DNA from: CAYJII01 sp964370225
GTDB taxonomy: Bacteria; Bacillota; Clostridia; Oscillospirales; Ruminococcaceae
Assembly (NCBI GenBank): GCA_964370225.1
Contig: CAYJII010000022.1
Location: forward strand, 1-40,994
Direction: 5' to 3'
DNA: 40,994 nucleotides
The stretch's first letter is position 1; each line of letters begins with the position of its first letter. Both the position numbers and the translations under genes were made by a program. This document shows positions 1-7,269 of the stretch, piece after piece. A model generated the notes under the pieces. It worked only from the letters and a program-made list of their open reading frames with translations. It was not told where the DNA came from and did not search any database.

Positions 1-1170
1 AGTAATATCAAAAATTCGTTGACAAAAGCTGGTTTTACTAGTACTGCAGAAGCGGTGGAGGACATAGGCTCAGATATTTATTTTCAGGCATCATTTGCAA
101 AAGATGCTTTAACAGGACTACCCATAGATTATTTAAACCTTGAAAACACCTACAAGTTTTTAGCACAAGTGGGTGACTACAGCTTAAGTGTGACTAAAAG
201 CGAAGAAATTACAAATGAAGATAGAATAAATTTAGAGATGCTCAATGAATATTGCGATACTCTGTTAAATCACATGTTTATCGTAACCGATGCGGTTAAC
301 AGCGGTGAATTGTCATTTGAAAGCATCCACGACGAGTTTACTGTAAACGAGCAAATAGAGCAAACTAGTGCTAATATTACAGACGGATTTACCGAGTTTG
401 AAGATGGTTTTGCCACATACCCAACACTGATATATGACGGACCTTTTTCCGACCACATTATGCAAAAAGAACCTGAGCACATAAAAGGGAAAGAGGAAGT
501 AACACAAGACGAAGCTAGAGAAATCGCAGCAAAAGCTCTTGGCGTTCCTAGCGAGACTTTACAAGACGATGATGATGAGATGTCAAATATGGAGTCATTT
601 GCCTTTATGGATGAGGATAAAAATATTACCGTCACGAAGGCGGGAGGTGTAGTAGGTTACCATATTAGGGATAGGCAAGTAAGTGAATCAGTCATTAATT
701 TAGAAACCGCGATTGAAAAAGCAAAAACATTTATGAAAAATATGGGAATTACTAATATAACAGAAACTTATCATGAAAGCGCAAACAATATCGTGACTAT
801 AAACTTTGCTGCAACGCAGGATGATATTGTGCTATACACTGACCTGATAAAAGTTAGTGTCGCGTTGGATAATGGGGAAGTACTCCGCTATGATGCAAGA
901 GGGTTTATTACAAATCATTATGAGCGAACAGGATTAGTTGCGAATGTCACAAAAGGACAAGCTGAGGAAGTGCTAAGCGATGTTTTGACAGTGGACAGCT
1001 CAAAACTTTGCTTAATCCCAAGCGCTGGTCTTAATGAAGTGTTGACATATGAATTTAATTGCACTGCAAATAGTGGGGAAAACGTACTTGTTTATATCAA
1101 TGCGAAAACGCTTGCAGAAGAGCAGCTACTCATCGTTTACAAAGACGATAATGCTATGCTAGCAATGTAG
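1..1170 (+). CDS. ypeB: Germination protein YpeB, 5'-truncated by window edge
   Basis: The reading frame is open from the first base, so the true start lies upstream; the TTG at 19 is only the first in-frame start-like codon inside the window. At least 389 residues remain of a family usually about 450 long. The visible part has the family's helical N-terminal half, the segment containing FSDHI around residue 150, and C-terminal PepSY-like repeats (EVTQDEAREIAAKALGVP and later copies). In spore formers YpeB is made in the forespore and is needed for assembly or stability of the cortex-lytic enzyme SleB; the two genes are usually adjacent, so sleB is expected just upstream, outside the window. 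The lost N terminus would carry the membrane anchor. The identification rests on recalled family sequence and is good but not tested by search. Confidence 0.85.
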   Translation, partial: SNIKNSLTKAGFTSTAEAVEDIGSDIYFQASFAKDALTGLPIDYLNLENTYKFLAQVGDYSLSVTKSEEITNEDRINLEMLNEYCDTLLNHMFIVTDAVNSGELSFESIHDEFTVNEQIEQTSANITDGFTEFEDGFATYPTLIYDGPFSDHIMQKEPEHIKGKEEVTQDEAREIAAKALGVPSETLQDDDDEMSNMESFAFMDEDKNITVTKAGGVVGYHIRDRQVSESVINLETAIEKAKTFMKNMGITNITETYHESANNIVTINFAATQDDIVLYTDLIKVSVALDNGEVLRYDARGFITNHYERTGLVANVTKGQAEEVLSDVLTVDSSKLCLIPSAGLNEVLTYEFNCTANSGENVLVYINAKTLAEEQLLIVYKDDNAMLAM

Positions 1171-1174
1171 TTAA

Positions 1175-1203
1175 AAAGCTGTAACTTTTAAAGTTACAGC
1201 TTT
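1175..1203 (+). terminator. Terminator hairpin after ypeB
   Basis: Perfect 14-bp stem (AAAGCTGTAACTTT paired with its complement) starting 5 bases after the ypeB stop, with a 1-base nominal loop. The T-run on the 3' side is short, so it is AT-rich but plausible as an intrinsic terminator. Confidence 0.7.
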
Positions 1204-1207
1204 AAAT

Positions 1208-1236
1208 TTGCAAGTAAAATTAGTTTTTGGTATAAT
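1208..1236 (+). promoter_or_regulatory. Sigma-A promoter for the YjbR-family gene
   Basis: TTGCAA at 1208-1213 and a consensus TATAAT at 1231-1236, separated by 17 bases. It lies just after the ypeB terminator and 28 bases before the next start codon. Confidence 0.75.
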
Positions 1237-1263
1237 AGGATAAGTAAAAATCAAGGAGGCATT

Positions 1264-1614
1264 ATGACAATATTAGAAATTATTGATTACTGCAAAACTT
1301 ATCCTTCGGCTTATGTAGACTATCCTTTTGATGGAGAAACTCCGGTAATGAGACATGGTGGAAATAAAAAAATATTTGCGCTATTTGGAGAAAGAAACGA
1401 CAAACCTTTTGTTAATTTAAAATGTGACCCTATGGAAGCTGAGTTTTTGCGCACGGTATACACAGATATTACCGCTGGATACCATATGAATAAAACTCAC
1501 TGGAACACCGTGTATATAAACGGAGATGTTCCTGATGAAAAGCTTTATGAGCTAATTGGGCATAGCTTTGATTTGACCAAGCCAAAGAAGAGTAAAAATG
1601 TTAACAAGGACTAG
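1264..1614 (+). CDS. MmcQ/YjbR family protein
   Basis: 116 residues, the usual size of the small MmcQ/YjbR (CyaY-like fold) family. It shows the family's LxxxxGxRNDKPFVNLKCDP-type strand (residues about 39-57) and the Trp-containing TAGYHMNKTHWNTVYI segment (about 71-86) preceding the final helix. Members are described as DNA-binding-like, but their cellular role is not established. The start is supported by AAGGAGG at 1253-1259, four bases before ATG. It is monocistronic: its own promoter lies upstream and a new promoter begins right at its stop codon. The last residues are lysine-rich. Confidence 0.8.
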   Translation: MTILEIIDYCKTYPSAYVDYPFDGETPVMRHGGNKKIFALFGERNDKPFVNLKCDPMEAEFLRTVYTDITAGYHMNKTHWNTVYINGDVPDEKLYELIGHSFDLTKPKKSKNVNKD

Positions 1615-1615
1615 C

Positions 1616-1644
1616 TTGACTAATTTTATTTATGAGGTTATAAT
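1616..1644 (+). promoter_or_regulatory. Sigma-A promoter for the aldo/keto reductase
   Basis: TTGACT (1616-1621), a 17-base spacer and TATAAT (1639-1644). The -35 starts one base after the stop codon of the preceding gene. Confidence 0.8.
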
Positions 1645-1684
1645 CATTATAGCAAATAAATAATTAATAATAAGAGAAGAGGAA

Positions 1685-2512
1685 ATGAGTATGAATTTAA
1701 CTTTAGCTAATGGTAATTCAATTCCTATGGTTGGATTAGGAGTGTTTCTTGCAGAAAACGGTGCAGAAACAGAAAACGCTGTAAAATGGGCGCTTGAAGC
1801 TGGATATAGACATATTGACACAGCTAAAATTTACGGAAACGAAACTGCAGTTGGAAACGCTATTAAAGAAAGTGGCGTAAAAAGAGAAGATATCTTTGTA
1901 ACAACAAAACTTTGGAATGAAGACATAAGACAAGGTAAAGCTAGAGAAGCTTTGCTAAAAAGTCTTGAAGACCTACAGTTAGATTATATAGATTTATATT
2001 TGCTTCACTGGCCTGTAGAAGGACGTGTAGAAGCTTGGTTTGAGCTAGAAAAACTATATAACGAAGGCTTAATAAAAAATATTGGTGTAAGTAATTTCCA
2101 TAAAGTTCACTTAGATGAATTGCTTCCAAAATGCACTATAGTACCTCATATCAACCAAATTGAGTCACACCCAAGATTAACTAACTGTGAGCTTATCGAC
2201 TTGTGCAAAGAAAATGATATTGCTGTTCAAGTATGGAGCCCACTAGGTGGAGGAAAAACTGCTGCTGAGCTTCTTGCAAACGAAACTCTAGTTAATATCG
2301 GTAAAAAATATGGTAAAACCCCTGCTCAAGTAATTATTAGATGGGATTTACAAAGAGGCGTTATCGTACTGCCAAAATCATCACATCAAGACAGAATTAA
2401 ACAAAACTTTGATGTTTTTGATTTTGAACTGAGCGCTGAGGATATGGCTACAATCTTTGATATGAACACTAATACAAGAGTAGGTGCAGACCCAGAAAAC
2501 TTTGATTTTTAG
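1685..2512 (+). CDS. Aldo/keto reductase
   Basis: 275 residues, the normal length for the 2,5-diketo-gluconate reductase-like branch of NADPH-dependent aldo/keto reductases, which reduce aldehydes and ketones in the cytosol. The full catalytic tetrad is visible: Asp45 and Tyr50 in GYRHIDTAKIYGNE, Lys75 in VTTKLW, His108 in LYLLHWP. Cofactor-binding motifs IGVSNFH, VQVWSPLGGG and VLPKSSHQDRIKQN follow in order. The sequence is intact. Two starts are possible, ATG 1685 and ATG 1691; an AAGAGG at 1677-1682 is better spaced for 1691. The physiological substrate cannot be read from the sequence. The gene is monocistronic, with its own strong promoter and a terminator at 2537-2573. Confidence 0.9.
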   Translation: MSMNLTLANGNSIPMVGLGVFLAENGAETENAVKWALEAGYRHIDTAKIYGNETAVGNAIKESGVKREDIFVTTKLWNEDIRQGKAREALLKSLEDLQLDYIDLYLLHWPVEGRVEAWFELEKLYNEGLIKNIGVSNFHKVHLDELLPKCTIVPHINQIESHPRLTNCELIDLCKENDIAVQVWSPLGGGKTAAELLANETLVNIGKKYGKTPAQVIIRWDLQRGVIVLPKSSHQDRIKQNFDVFDFELSAEDMATIFDMNTNTRVGADPENFDF

Positions 2513-2536
2513 TTTCATAAAAAAGCATATATAATT

Positions 2537-2573
2537 AAAAGGTAAAGAAAAGCATAACTTTTCTTTACCTTTT
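2537..2573. terminator. Bidirectional terminator
   Basis: AAAAGGTAAAGAAAAG pairs with CTTTTCTTTACCTTTT around a 5-base loop, with an A-run before and a T-run after. It can therefore stop both the aldo/keto reductase transcript (+) and the helicase-loader operon (-), whose last stop codon is at 2598. Confidence 0.85.
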
Positions 2574-2597
2574 TTATATTTGTTAGCTTAAGATATA

Positions 2598-3590
2598 CTA
2601 CATATCATTAAATCTGAGCTTTTGTTGACGCACATCAGTGCCTACGAATTTAAGGCATTTATACGATGCCCCAAGCCTAGAAGCTACTCTGTTTGAGTAT
2701 CTATTTTCGATTTGTTGTAGTGATAGGATTGTGTTAATAATAGTTGGAAGGTTTTTATTCAATCTCGAATTTATCACATTATAGCAAGTCGTATTATTGA
2801 AGGCGCTTTCGTACTCAGCCCCTAAGTCATCTATGATTAATAAATCTGCAGATATAACGTCTTTGTATGTATCTTTGTTGTCATTATTTCTACTGAAATA
2901 TTCAGTTTGAATTTGCGTGAAAAACTCTTGCGATGTGCCGTATAGCACGGAAAACCCTGCATTTAATGCTTCATTTGCAATAGCGCGTGAAAGGTGAGTT
3001 TTCCCAAGTCCTGTGTTACCGAGCATTAGGATATTAGGAGAAGCTTTTGAAAAAGAATTTGAGTAAGCCGAGCAAAAGCCTAAGATTTTTGACATGATGT
3101 CATGTTCTGAAAAATTTGAATTGGCTTGACTTTGTTTTGAATAATATTTTAATGAAAAATCTGCAAAATTCGAAATAGGCATATCGGAATAATTATTAAA
3201 TTCGTCAAACGAGATTTTTTTCATCAAATCAATCAAACATTCACAAGCCTCACCTAAGATAAAACCAGTGTCAGAGCAATTGTTACATTCATATCTATTA
3301 TCAAGCGCATTTTCAGGATAGCCGCTAAACTCAAGCAGCTGCGATATCTTTGTTTGAAGTTTGAGATTTTCTGTTTTTATTTGCTCGATAATTTGCGCAC
3401 TATCTGCTCCACCTAAAAATATAGTTTTAGATAATTTTACCGCAGTGCGAGCAAGTTCTGTTTCAAGATTTCGTACTTGGGGTACATTATCATATATTTC
3501 TTGCTTGCGAAAATTTGATTTGTCAATAGAGTTTTGTCGTCTAATCGCCATAGTGTACATGGCTTTTTCGTATATTTCCTTTTTAGTCAT
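2598..3590 (-). CDS. DnaC/DnaI-type helicase-loader ATPase
   Basis: 330-residue AAA+ ATPase of the kind that loads the replicative helicase. Walker A is GNTGLGKTHL with Lys197; Walker B is LLIIDDLGAE. The N-terminal third is helical and charged and carries four cysteines in a CxxC ... CxC arrangement (YECNNC then EACEC, about residues 101-118), a probable zinc site as in DnaI. The start ATG at 3590 follows GGAGG with 6-base spacing; the GTG at 3596 lies inside the ribosome binding region. It sits 14 bases behind the DnaD-domain gene, the usual clostridial pair, and ends the operon. Whether it corresponds to DnaI of Bacillus by orthology cannot be settled here, so no symbol is given. Confidence 0.88.
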   Translation of the reverse strand: MTKKEIYEKAMYTMAIRRQNSIDKSNFRKQEIYDNVPQVRNLETELARTAVKLSKTIFLGGADSAQIIEQIKTENLKLQTKISQLLEFSGYPENALDNRYECNNCSDTGFILGEACECLIDLMKKISFDEFNNYSDMPISNFADFSLKYYSKQSQANSNFSEHDIMSKILGFCSAYSNSFSKASPNILMLGNTGLGKTHLSRAIANEALNAGFSVLYGTSQEFFTQIQTEYFSRNNDNKDTYKDVISADLLIIDDLGAEYESAFNNTTCYNVINSRLNKNLPTIINTILSLQQIENRYSNRVASRLGASYKCLKFVGTDVRQQKLRFNDM

Positions 3591-3604
3591 GTTCACCCTC
3601 CTTT

Positions 3605-4522
3605 TTAATCAAGTTTTGGCACTGTATCCCAGTATTTATCAAGCCAGTCTATATCATAAGAATTATCTTGCGAATTATTATTGTTATTATTTTTCTTAGC
3701 GCCAGCAGTGTTTGTGTTAACATCTTCGATATTCTTAAATCCGTTATTATACCAATTTTGCAAAATTTTATTTGTGTATGCAAATGCAACTTTGCCTGTT
3801 TTTTCTATCGTAATCTCAAATGCTTTAGAAATTACATCAAGTGGAAAATTGTACTCATCAAACCAAATATTTGCAAATTTTTCCTCTGAAGGAATAAGAT
3901 TGCGAGTAGTAATCCCAAACTTTTGTTTTAATAGGTTAATGTTTTCGTGCTTTTGAGTATAAAGTTTTAGATATTCTTCAGCGGTATTGTGGTTATCAAT
4001 TCCTTTTTCGTACCAGTCAATACAAATCTTTTCAAGATATTTTATCGCCTTATTTCCATACTCACTGCAATGAGCCATTGCCATCAATATTACATCAGCG
4101 GGCAATCTATACGACTCGAATATATATGTAACAGTTTTAAGGTCGGTGGAAGTTATGGTTCTATTAAGGCATACTTCCATGTTTTTGAGTAAAAACTCAA
4201 GTTCTTTGTCATTATGAGGTTTTTTCTCAGTAACAAGATTGCTCTTGCCTGCGACTTTATGTACATTATTAATTTTAACAGGTGCATCGCTTAAAAGCAA
4301 TACATCATTTTCGATCCAGTACTGAATTGCATTTTTTACTACATCCTCAGCAATATCGAGCAAATTTGACAAGAGGTTAATGCTATAATGTTTATCGGGG
4401 TTCTTAAAAATCAGCAGTATAACCTTTAAATAATCGGAGTTAATCTCCTTTAAGTTGTCCACTACTAAACTTGGCATGGTAAAATTGCTTTTGTATTCCT
4501 TGAAATTGATATCATAATTCAT
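3605..4522 (-). CDS. DnaD-domain replication initiation protein
   Basis: 305 residues. Two DnaB_2/DnaD C-terminal-type domains are visible in tandem: one around ITSTDLKTVTYIFESYRLPADVILMA with YLEKICIDWYEKGI, and a second around IPSEEKFANIWFDEYNFPLD with ILQNWYNNGFK. Each ends in the family's W(Y/F)xxG motif. The N-terminal 90 residues form a winged-helix-like part. A poly-Asn linker (NNNNNN) comes shortly before the C terminus. DnaD-type proteins remodel DNA at the origin or at restart sites and recruit the helicase loader, whose gene follows directly. ATG 4522 is preferred over TTG 4540 because GAGG stands 6 bases upstream of it. Confidence 0.88.
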   Translation of the reverse strand: MNYDINFKEYKSNFTMPSLVVDNLKEINSDYLKVILLIFKNPDKHYSINLLSNLLDIAEDVVKNAIQYWIENDVLLLSDAPVKINNVHKVAGKSNLVTEKKPHNDKELEFLLKNMEVCLNRTITSTDLKTVTYIFESYRLPADVILMAMAHCSEYGNKAIKYLEKICIDWYEKGIDNHNTAEEYLKLYTQKHENINLLKQKFGITTRNLIPSEEKFANIWFDEYNFPLDVISKAFEITIEKTGKVAFAYTNKILQNWYNNGFKNIEDVNTNTAGAKKNNNNNNSQDNSYDIDWLDKYWDTVPKLD

Positions 4523-4546
4523 TTTAACCTCACATATCAAAACGAA

Positions 4547-5425
4547 TTATTTCATTTCTTTTATAAGAGTGTCGATTTCCTCTTCGGAAAAGCGGTATTT
4601 CTTATTGCAAAAATGGCAATCCACTTCGATTTTTTTATCTTCATTTTTTATTTCGGTAAGTTCCTTAGCGCCTAAGCTAATTAGAGCTTTTTTTACTCTC
4701 TCATCGCTACAATCACAGCGGTATTCTGTTTGAGCTTCATCGAGCAAATTGGGGTTAAGACCTGCTAAAAGTTTAGCGCAAATTTCCTCTTCTGTAAATC
4801 CTTCAGAAAACATTGAGGAAACTGGTGGGATGTCTTTTATGTTATTTTCGATAGTGGAGATAACCTCTTCACTAGCAAACGGAAGTAGCATCACAAAATA
4901 TCCACCAGCGGATTTTACTGTTAAATCAGGATTTACAAGCACACCTAAACCACAAACTGTTGGGGTTTGCTCGCTTACAGCGTAATATGAAGTCACATCT
5001 TCAGCAATCTCGCCTGAAACTACAGGTATTCTGCCGACATATGGTTCTTTTAACCCTAAGTCTTTGATGACGCTAAATGTACCGCTTGTACCAACAGCGC
5101 CCCTAACATCAAGTTTACCATGCTCATTAAGTGGTATTTCCACAACAGGATTTTGTACGTAGGATTTTACGTTCCCACGACTATCAGATACTGCGATAAG
5201 TACGCCACTAGGCCCGCCTGCGTCAAAGCGCAAAGTCAGGCTGTCTTTTTCTCCCTTTAGCATATATCCCATTATTGATGCAGCAGTAGTAAGTCTACCT
5301 AGTGCTGCTGTTACAACTGCAGAAGTTTTATGTATTTTCTCGATTTCACTGACAATATCAGTTGAGTTTATAGCACAAGCTACAGCACTGCCATCTTCTG
5401 AAATCATTCTAATCATTTTTGCCAT
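4547..5425 (-). CDS. hslO: Redox-regulated chaperone Hsp33
   Basis: 292 residues, the standard Hsp33 length. The four zinc-binding cysteines of the redox switch are all present: Cys237 and Cys239 (CDC) and Cys270 and Cys273 (CHFC). The N-terminal chaperone domain carries the conserved GRLTTAASIMG and the glycine-rich RGAVGTSGTFSVIKDLG. Hsp33 holds zinc when reduced and becomes an ATP-independent holdase in the cytosol on oxidative unfolding. ATG at 5425 follows GGAGAG with about 6-base spacing. It lies in an operon between the methyltransferase (14 bases upstream) and the DnaD-domain gene (24 bases downstream). Confidence 0.95.
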   Translation of the reverse strand: MAKMIRMISEDGSAVACAINSTDIVSEIEKIHKTSAVVTAALGRLTTAASIMGYMLKGEKDSLTLRFDAGGPSGVLIAVSDSRGNVKSYVQNPVVEIPLNEHGKLDVRGAVGTSGTFSVIKDLGLKEPYVGRIPVVSGEIAEDVTSYYAVSEQTPTVCGLGVLVNPDLTVKSAGGYFVMLLPFASEEVISTIENNIKDIPPVSSMFSEGFTEEEICAKLLAGLNPNLLDEAQTEYRCDCSDERVKKALISLGAKELTEIKNEDKKIEVDCHFCNKKYRFSEEEIDTLIKEMK

Positions 5426-5439
5426 TTTATCTCTCCAAA

Positions 5440-6063
5440 TTAAATTAAATCATTTTGCGGTGGTAATCTGTCATGGCTGTTTTTAAGCACATACACCGCT
5501 CTTTGTGAATTATCATTAAGCGCGTCAAAACTGTTCTCATCATATAACGCAAGCAAATCAAGTTTTGCGTTATCGGCAAAACTTACGATATCCTCGTGAG
5601 TATATGCTCTTTCGCAAAAAGTTTCATAATAACGCTTGTAACTCCCGTCATCATCTGCTACAAAAAGATCTAACTCTATCTTAGTCAGATTATCATCTTG
5701 TGCAGAATTTTGCCAAACACAATAAACCTCATCACAATCGTAGATGAAGTTATTATCAGCATTCCAAAATAAATCAAGGTTTTGCATCTCTTTCTTTAAA
5801 TATATGATATCACTACCGCTGTCATATTTTTTGTCCATAGCTTGTGATAGCATCTGTTCGGAATTATCAATACCTATTACTTCAAACCCTTTTTCGTGCA
5901 TAAGCTCTGATAAGCTTCCCGTACCGCACGCTAAATCAACAAGGATTTTTCCACCACAACCGAATTTGTCAATCAAATCACATAGATACTGACATTGTTC
6001 ACTGTAGTTAATATTTTGCGTTAGTATGTCATAATAAAAAGCAAAGTAATTATAATTACTCAA
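5440..6063 (-). CDS. Class I SAM-dependent methyltransferase
   Basis: 207 residues with methyltransferase motif I, VDLACGTGSLSELMHEKG (about residues 41-58), followed by the acidic strand end VIGIDNSEQML that binds the ribose hydroxyls of S-adenosylmethionine. The substrate is not recognisable; most such proteins act on small molecules. It is translationally coupled to the yerC-like gene: the apparent start codon is TTG 6063 and overlaps that gene's stop by 8 bases (TTGAGTAA). AAGGATG stands upstream at a usable distance, and no ATG occurs before motif I that would keep the domain. The length is somewhat shorter than the 240-250 of similar proteins. Confidence 0.8.
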   Translation of the reverse strand: MSNYNYFAFYYDILTQNINYSEQCQYLCDLIDKFGCGGKILVDLACGTGSLSELMHEKGFEVIGIDNSEQMLSQAMDKKYDSGSDIIYLKKEMQNLDLFWNADNNFIYDCDEVYCVWQNSAQDDNLTKIELDLFVADDDGSYKRYYETFCERAYTHEDIVSFADNAKLDLLALYDENSFDALNDNSQRAVYVLKNSHDRLPPQNDLI

Positions 6064-6349
6064 TATTATTCATCCTTTTGAATATCACATCATAACCGTC
6101 TGTTCCATAATGTAACGAGCGATTAACGCGACTGATTGTAGCAGTAGAAGCCCCAGTTTTAGCAACAATATCGCTGTAAACGCAGTTTTGGCTTAATAGT
6201 TTTGCAACATGTATTCTTTGTGACATAGCTTTTAGTTCTGGAACAGTACACAGGTCTTCAAAAAAGTTAGCGCACTCTTCTTTAGTTTTTATTTGCATAA
6301 TAGCGTCAAATAAAAAGTCAATGTCAAATTCTTTTAATCTATGATTCAT
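6056..6349 (-). CDS. YerC/TrpR-family DNA-binding regulator
   Basis: 97 residues, the typical size of the YerC/YecD subgroup of the TrpR-like fold. The core is ECANFFEDLCTVPELKAM followed by the helix-turn-helix VYSDIVAKTGASTATISRV, with the family's ISRVNRSLHYG ending. It is first in the operon before the methyltransferase and hslO. A perfect inverted repeat in the spacer of its own promoter (6392-6405) suggests autoregulation. In Bacillus YerC is known as a repressor-like protein but its ligand is unsettled; here too the signal is unknown. ATG at 6349 follows a GAGGTG. Confidence 0.88.
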   Translation of the reverse strand: MNHRLKEFDIDFLFDAIMQIKTKEECANFFEDLCTVPELKAMSQRIHVAKLLSQNCVYSDIVAKTGASTATISRVNRSLHYGTDGYDVIFKRMNNIE

Positions 6350-6379
6350 AAATTACACCTCATTTTGAGAATTAGTACA

Positions 6380-6407
6380 ATAATATTTTAGCACACTAAA
6401 GTGTGAA
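6380..6407 (-). promoter_or_regulatory. yerC operon promoter with operator in spacer
   Basis: On the minus strand: TTCACA (6407-6402), a 16-base spacer and TATTAT (6385-6380). The spacer and -35 contain the inverted repeat CACACT-AA-AGTGTG (6392-6405), whose 6-base arms are perfect. This is the layout expected for a repressor site; the TrpR-like product of the first gene is the obvious candidate, by inference only. Confidence 0.55.
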
Positions 6408-6507
6408 TGTAAATATATTTTTAAAATATTTTCATATATTGTAAAAATTAACCTGCATAAAATTTTACAGATAAGTCAAGAATACTATAAATAATCCATA
6501 GGATTGT

Positions 6508-6549
6508 TATAGGACATTTACAGCGATTGCCTATACGGGCGAGCTGTAA
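6508..6549 (+). ncRNA. Candidate structured leader RNA, class unknown
   Basis: TTACAGC (6518-6524) pairs with GCTGTAA (6543-6549), and after a GA bulge TTGCC pairs with GGCGA around the loop TATACG. TATAGG (6508-6513) can instead pair with CCTATA (6530-6535); this is interleaved with the outer stem and so makes an H-type pseudoknot or an alternative fold. The block is clearly more GC-rich than its surroundings. I do not recognise a riboswitch class. It may belong to the coat operon (+) or the yerC leader (-). Confidence 0.35.
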
Positions 6550-6656
6550 GCTAGCTTGAAATATATATAATATTTTATCAGAAAAATCGTATTTGTGCAA
6601 CTATAATCTTACTTACGTAAATATAAGTCGTAATTGCGACGGAATGGAGTATTAAT

Positions 6657-6839
6657 ATGAACCTAACTACAAAAGAATTAGCAGCAATTGAGGAGCAGAT
6701 GTATCATGAACAGCTACTGGTAAAGAAGTATAAAATGTACTCAGAAAATTGCAAAGACCCACAGCTCAAGCAAAAATGCGAACAAGTAGCTGCACAACAT
6801 CAAGACCATTTTATCAGATTACTCAATAAGTTAAGTTAA
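6657..6839 (+). CDS. Small CotF-like spore coat protein
   Basis: 60 residues, almost all predicted helix: LTTKELAAIEEQMYHEQLLVKKYKMY followed by a second helix ending in QDHFIRLLNKL. This matches the short CotF/ferritin-like coat proteins of Clostridia, in which paired small genes are common. The start ATG is preceded by GGAATGGAG. It is first in a two-gene operon, separated by 10 bases from the next gene of the same family. Expression during sporulation is expected; no sigma-A -35 is visible upstream. Confidence 0.75.
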   Translation: MNLTTKELAAIEEQMYHEQLLVKKYKMYSENCKDPQLKQKCEQVAAQHQDHFIRLLNKLS

Positions 6840-6849
6840 AGAGGTGGAT

Positions 6850-7125
6850 ATGTACTATAATTTTAATTTAAATGATAAGCAAATATTAGGGGAGGCACTA
6901 AGCTTTCAAAAAAATATTACAAAGGACTATAATGATAGTGCAAACGAATGTGTAGATAGTAGTATAAAAGATGAGTTAATCAACATATTAATTGAGGAGC
7001 AACAAATAGAAAGCGAAATTATTAGTGAGATGACAAAAAGAGGCTGGCATAGCAGTGGTATGGCTAGTGAAAAAGATATCACTAAAACAAAAGAAAAGTA
7101 CAAAGAAATACTAAAAAAAATGTAG
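6850..7125 (+). CDS. CotF-like spore coat protein
   Basis: 91 residues. It has an aromatic N terminus (MYYNFN), then LNDKQILGEALSFQKNI with helices typical of CotF proteins, including DELINILIEEQQIESEIISEM and the GW motif at about residue 60 of this family. ATG 6850 is chosen because GAGG ends 5 bases upstream; the GTG at 6844 lies within that ribosome binding site. It is the second gene of the coat operon and is followed directly by a strong terminator. CotF-like proteins assemble in the spore coat; the function of individual members is unknown. Confidence 0.8.
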   Translation: MYYNFNLNDKQILGEALSFQKNITKDYNDSANECVDSSIKDELINILIEEQQIESEIISEMTKRGWHSSGMASEKDITKTKEKYKEILKKM

Positions 7126-7127
7126 TT

Positions 7128-7162
7128 ATTGCATGGAGTTTATCTATTACACTCCATGCAAT
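7128..7162 (+). terminator. Terminator of the coat operon
   Basis: 12-bp perfect stem ATTGCATGGAGT / ACTCCATGCAAT with an 11-base loop, starting 2 bases after the stop codon; the following tract is ATTTATG rather than a long T-run. Confidence 0.7.
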
Positions 7163-7181
7163 ATTTATGTAAAATGGCGTA

Positions 7182-7210
7182 TTGATTTTATAGGCAAATA
7201 GTGGTATAAT
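7182..7210 (+). promoter_or_regulatory. Sigma-A promoter of the popT-murD operon
   Basis: TTGATT (7182-7187), a 17-base spacer and TATAAT (7205-7210), 59 bases before the first start codon. Confidence 0.75.
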
Positions 7211-7269
7211 TTTATAAATGCGATTTTTTGTTTAATTGCATTTTAATTTTATTTTAAAAGAGGGCGAAT

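Larger units (their letters stand above)
6350..6656. other. 307-base intergenic region between divergent operons
   Basis: No open frame of note. It contains the yerC promoter/operator at the left end, a GC-richer structured block in the middle (6508-6549), a 10-bp palindrome AAGCTAGCTT at 6548-6557, and a TATAAT at 6602-6607 without a recognisable sigma-A -35, as might fit a sporulation sigma factor for the coat genes to the right. Confidence 0.5.

Noticed and set aside
6440..6656. tRNA gene in the longest gap
   Set aside because: The hairpin at 6518-6549 does not belong to a cloverleaf and no TTCGA-type arm or CCA end is seen. No tRNA or rRNA was recognised in the window.
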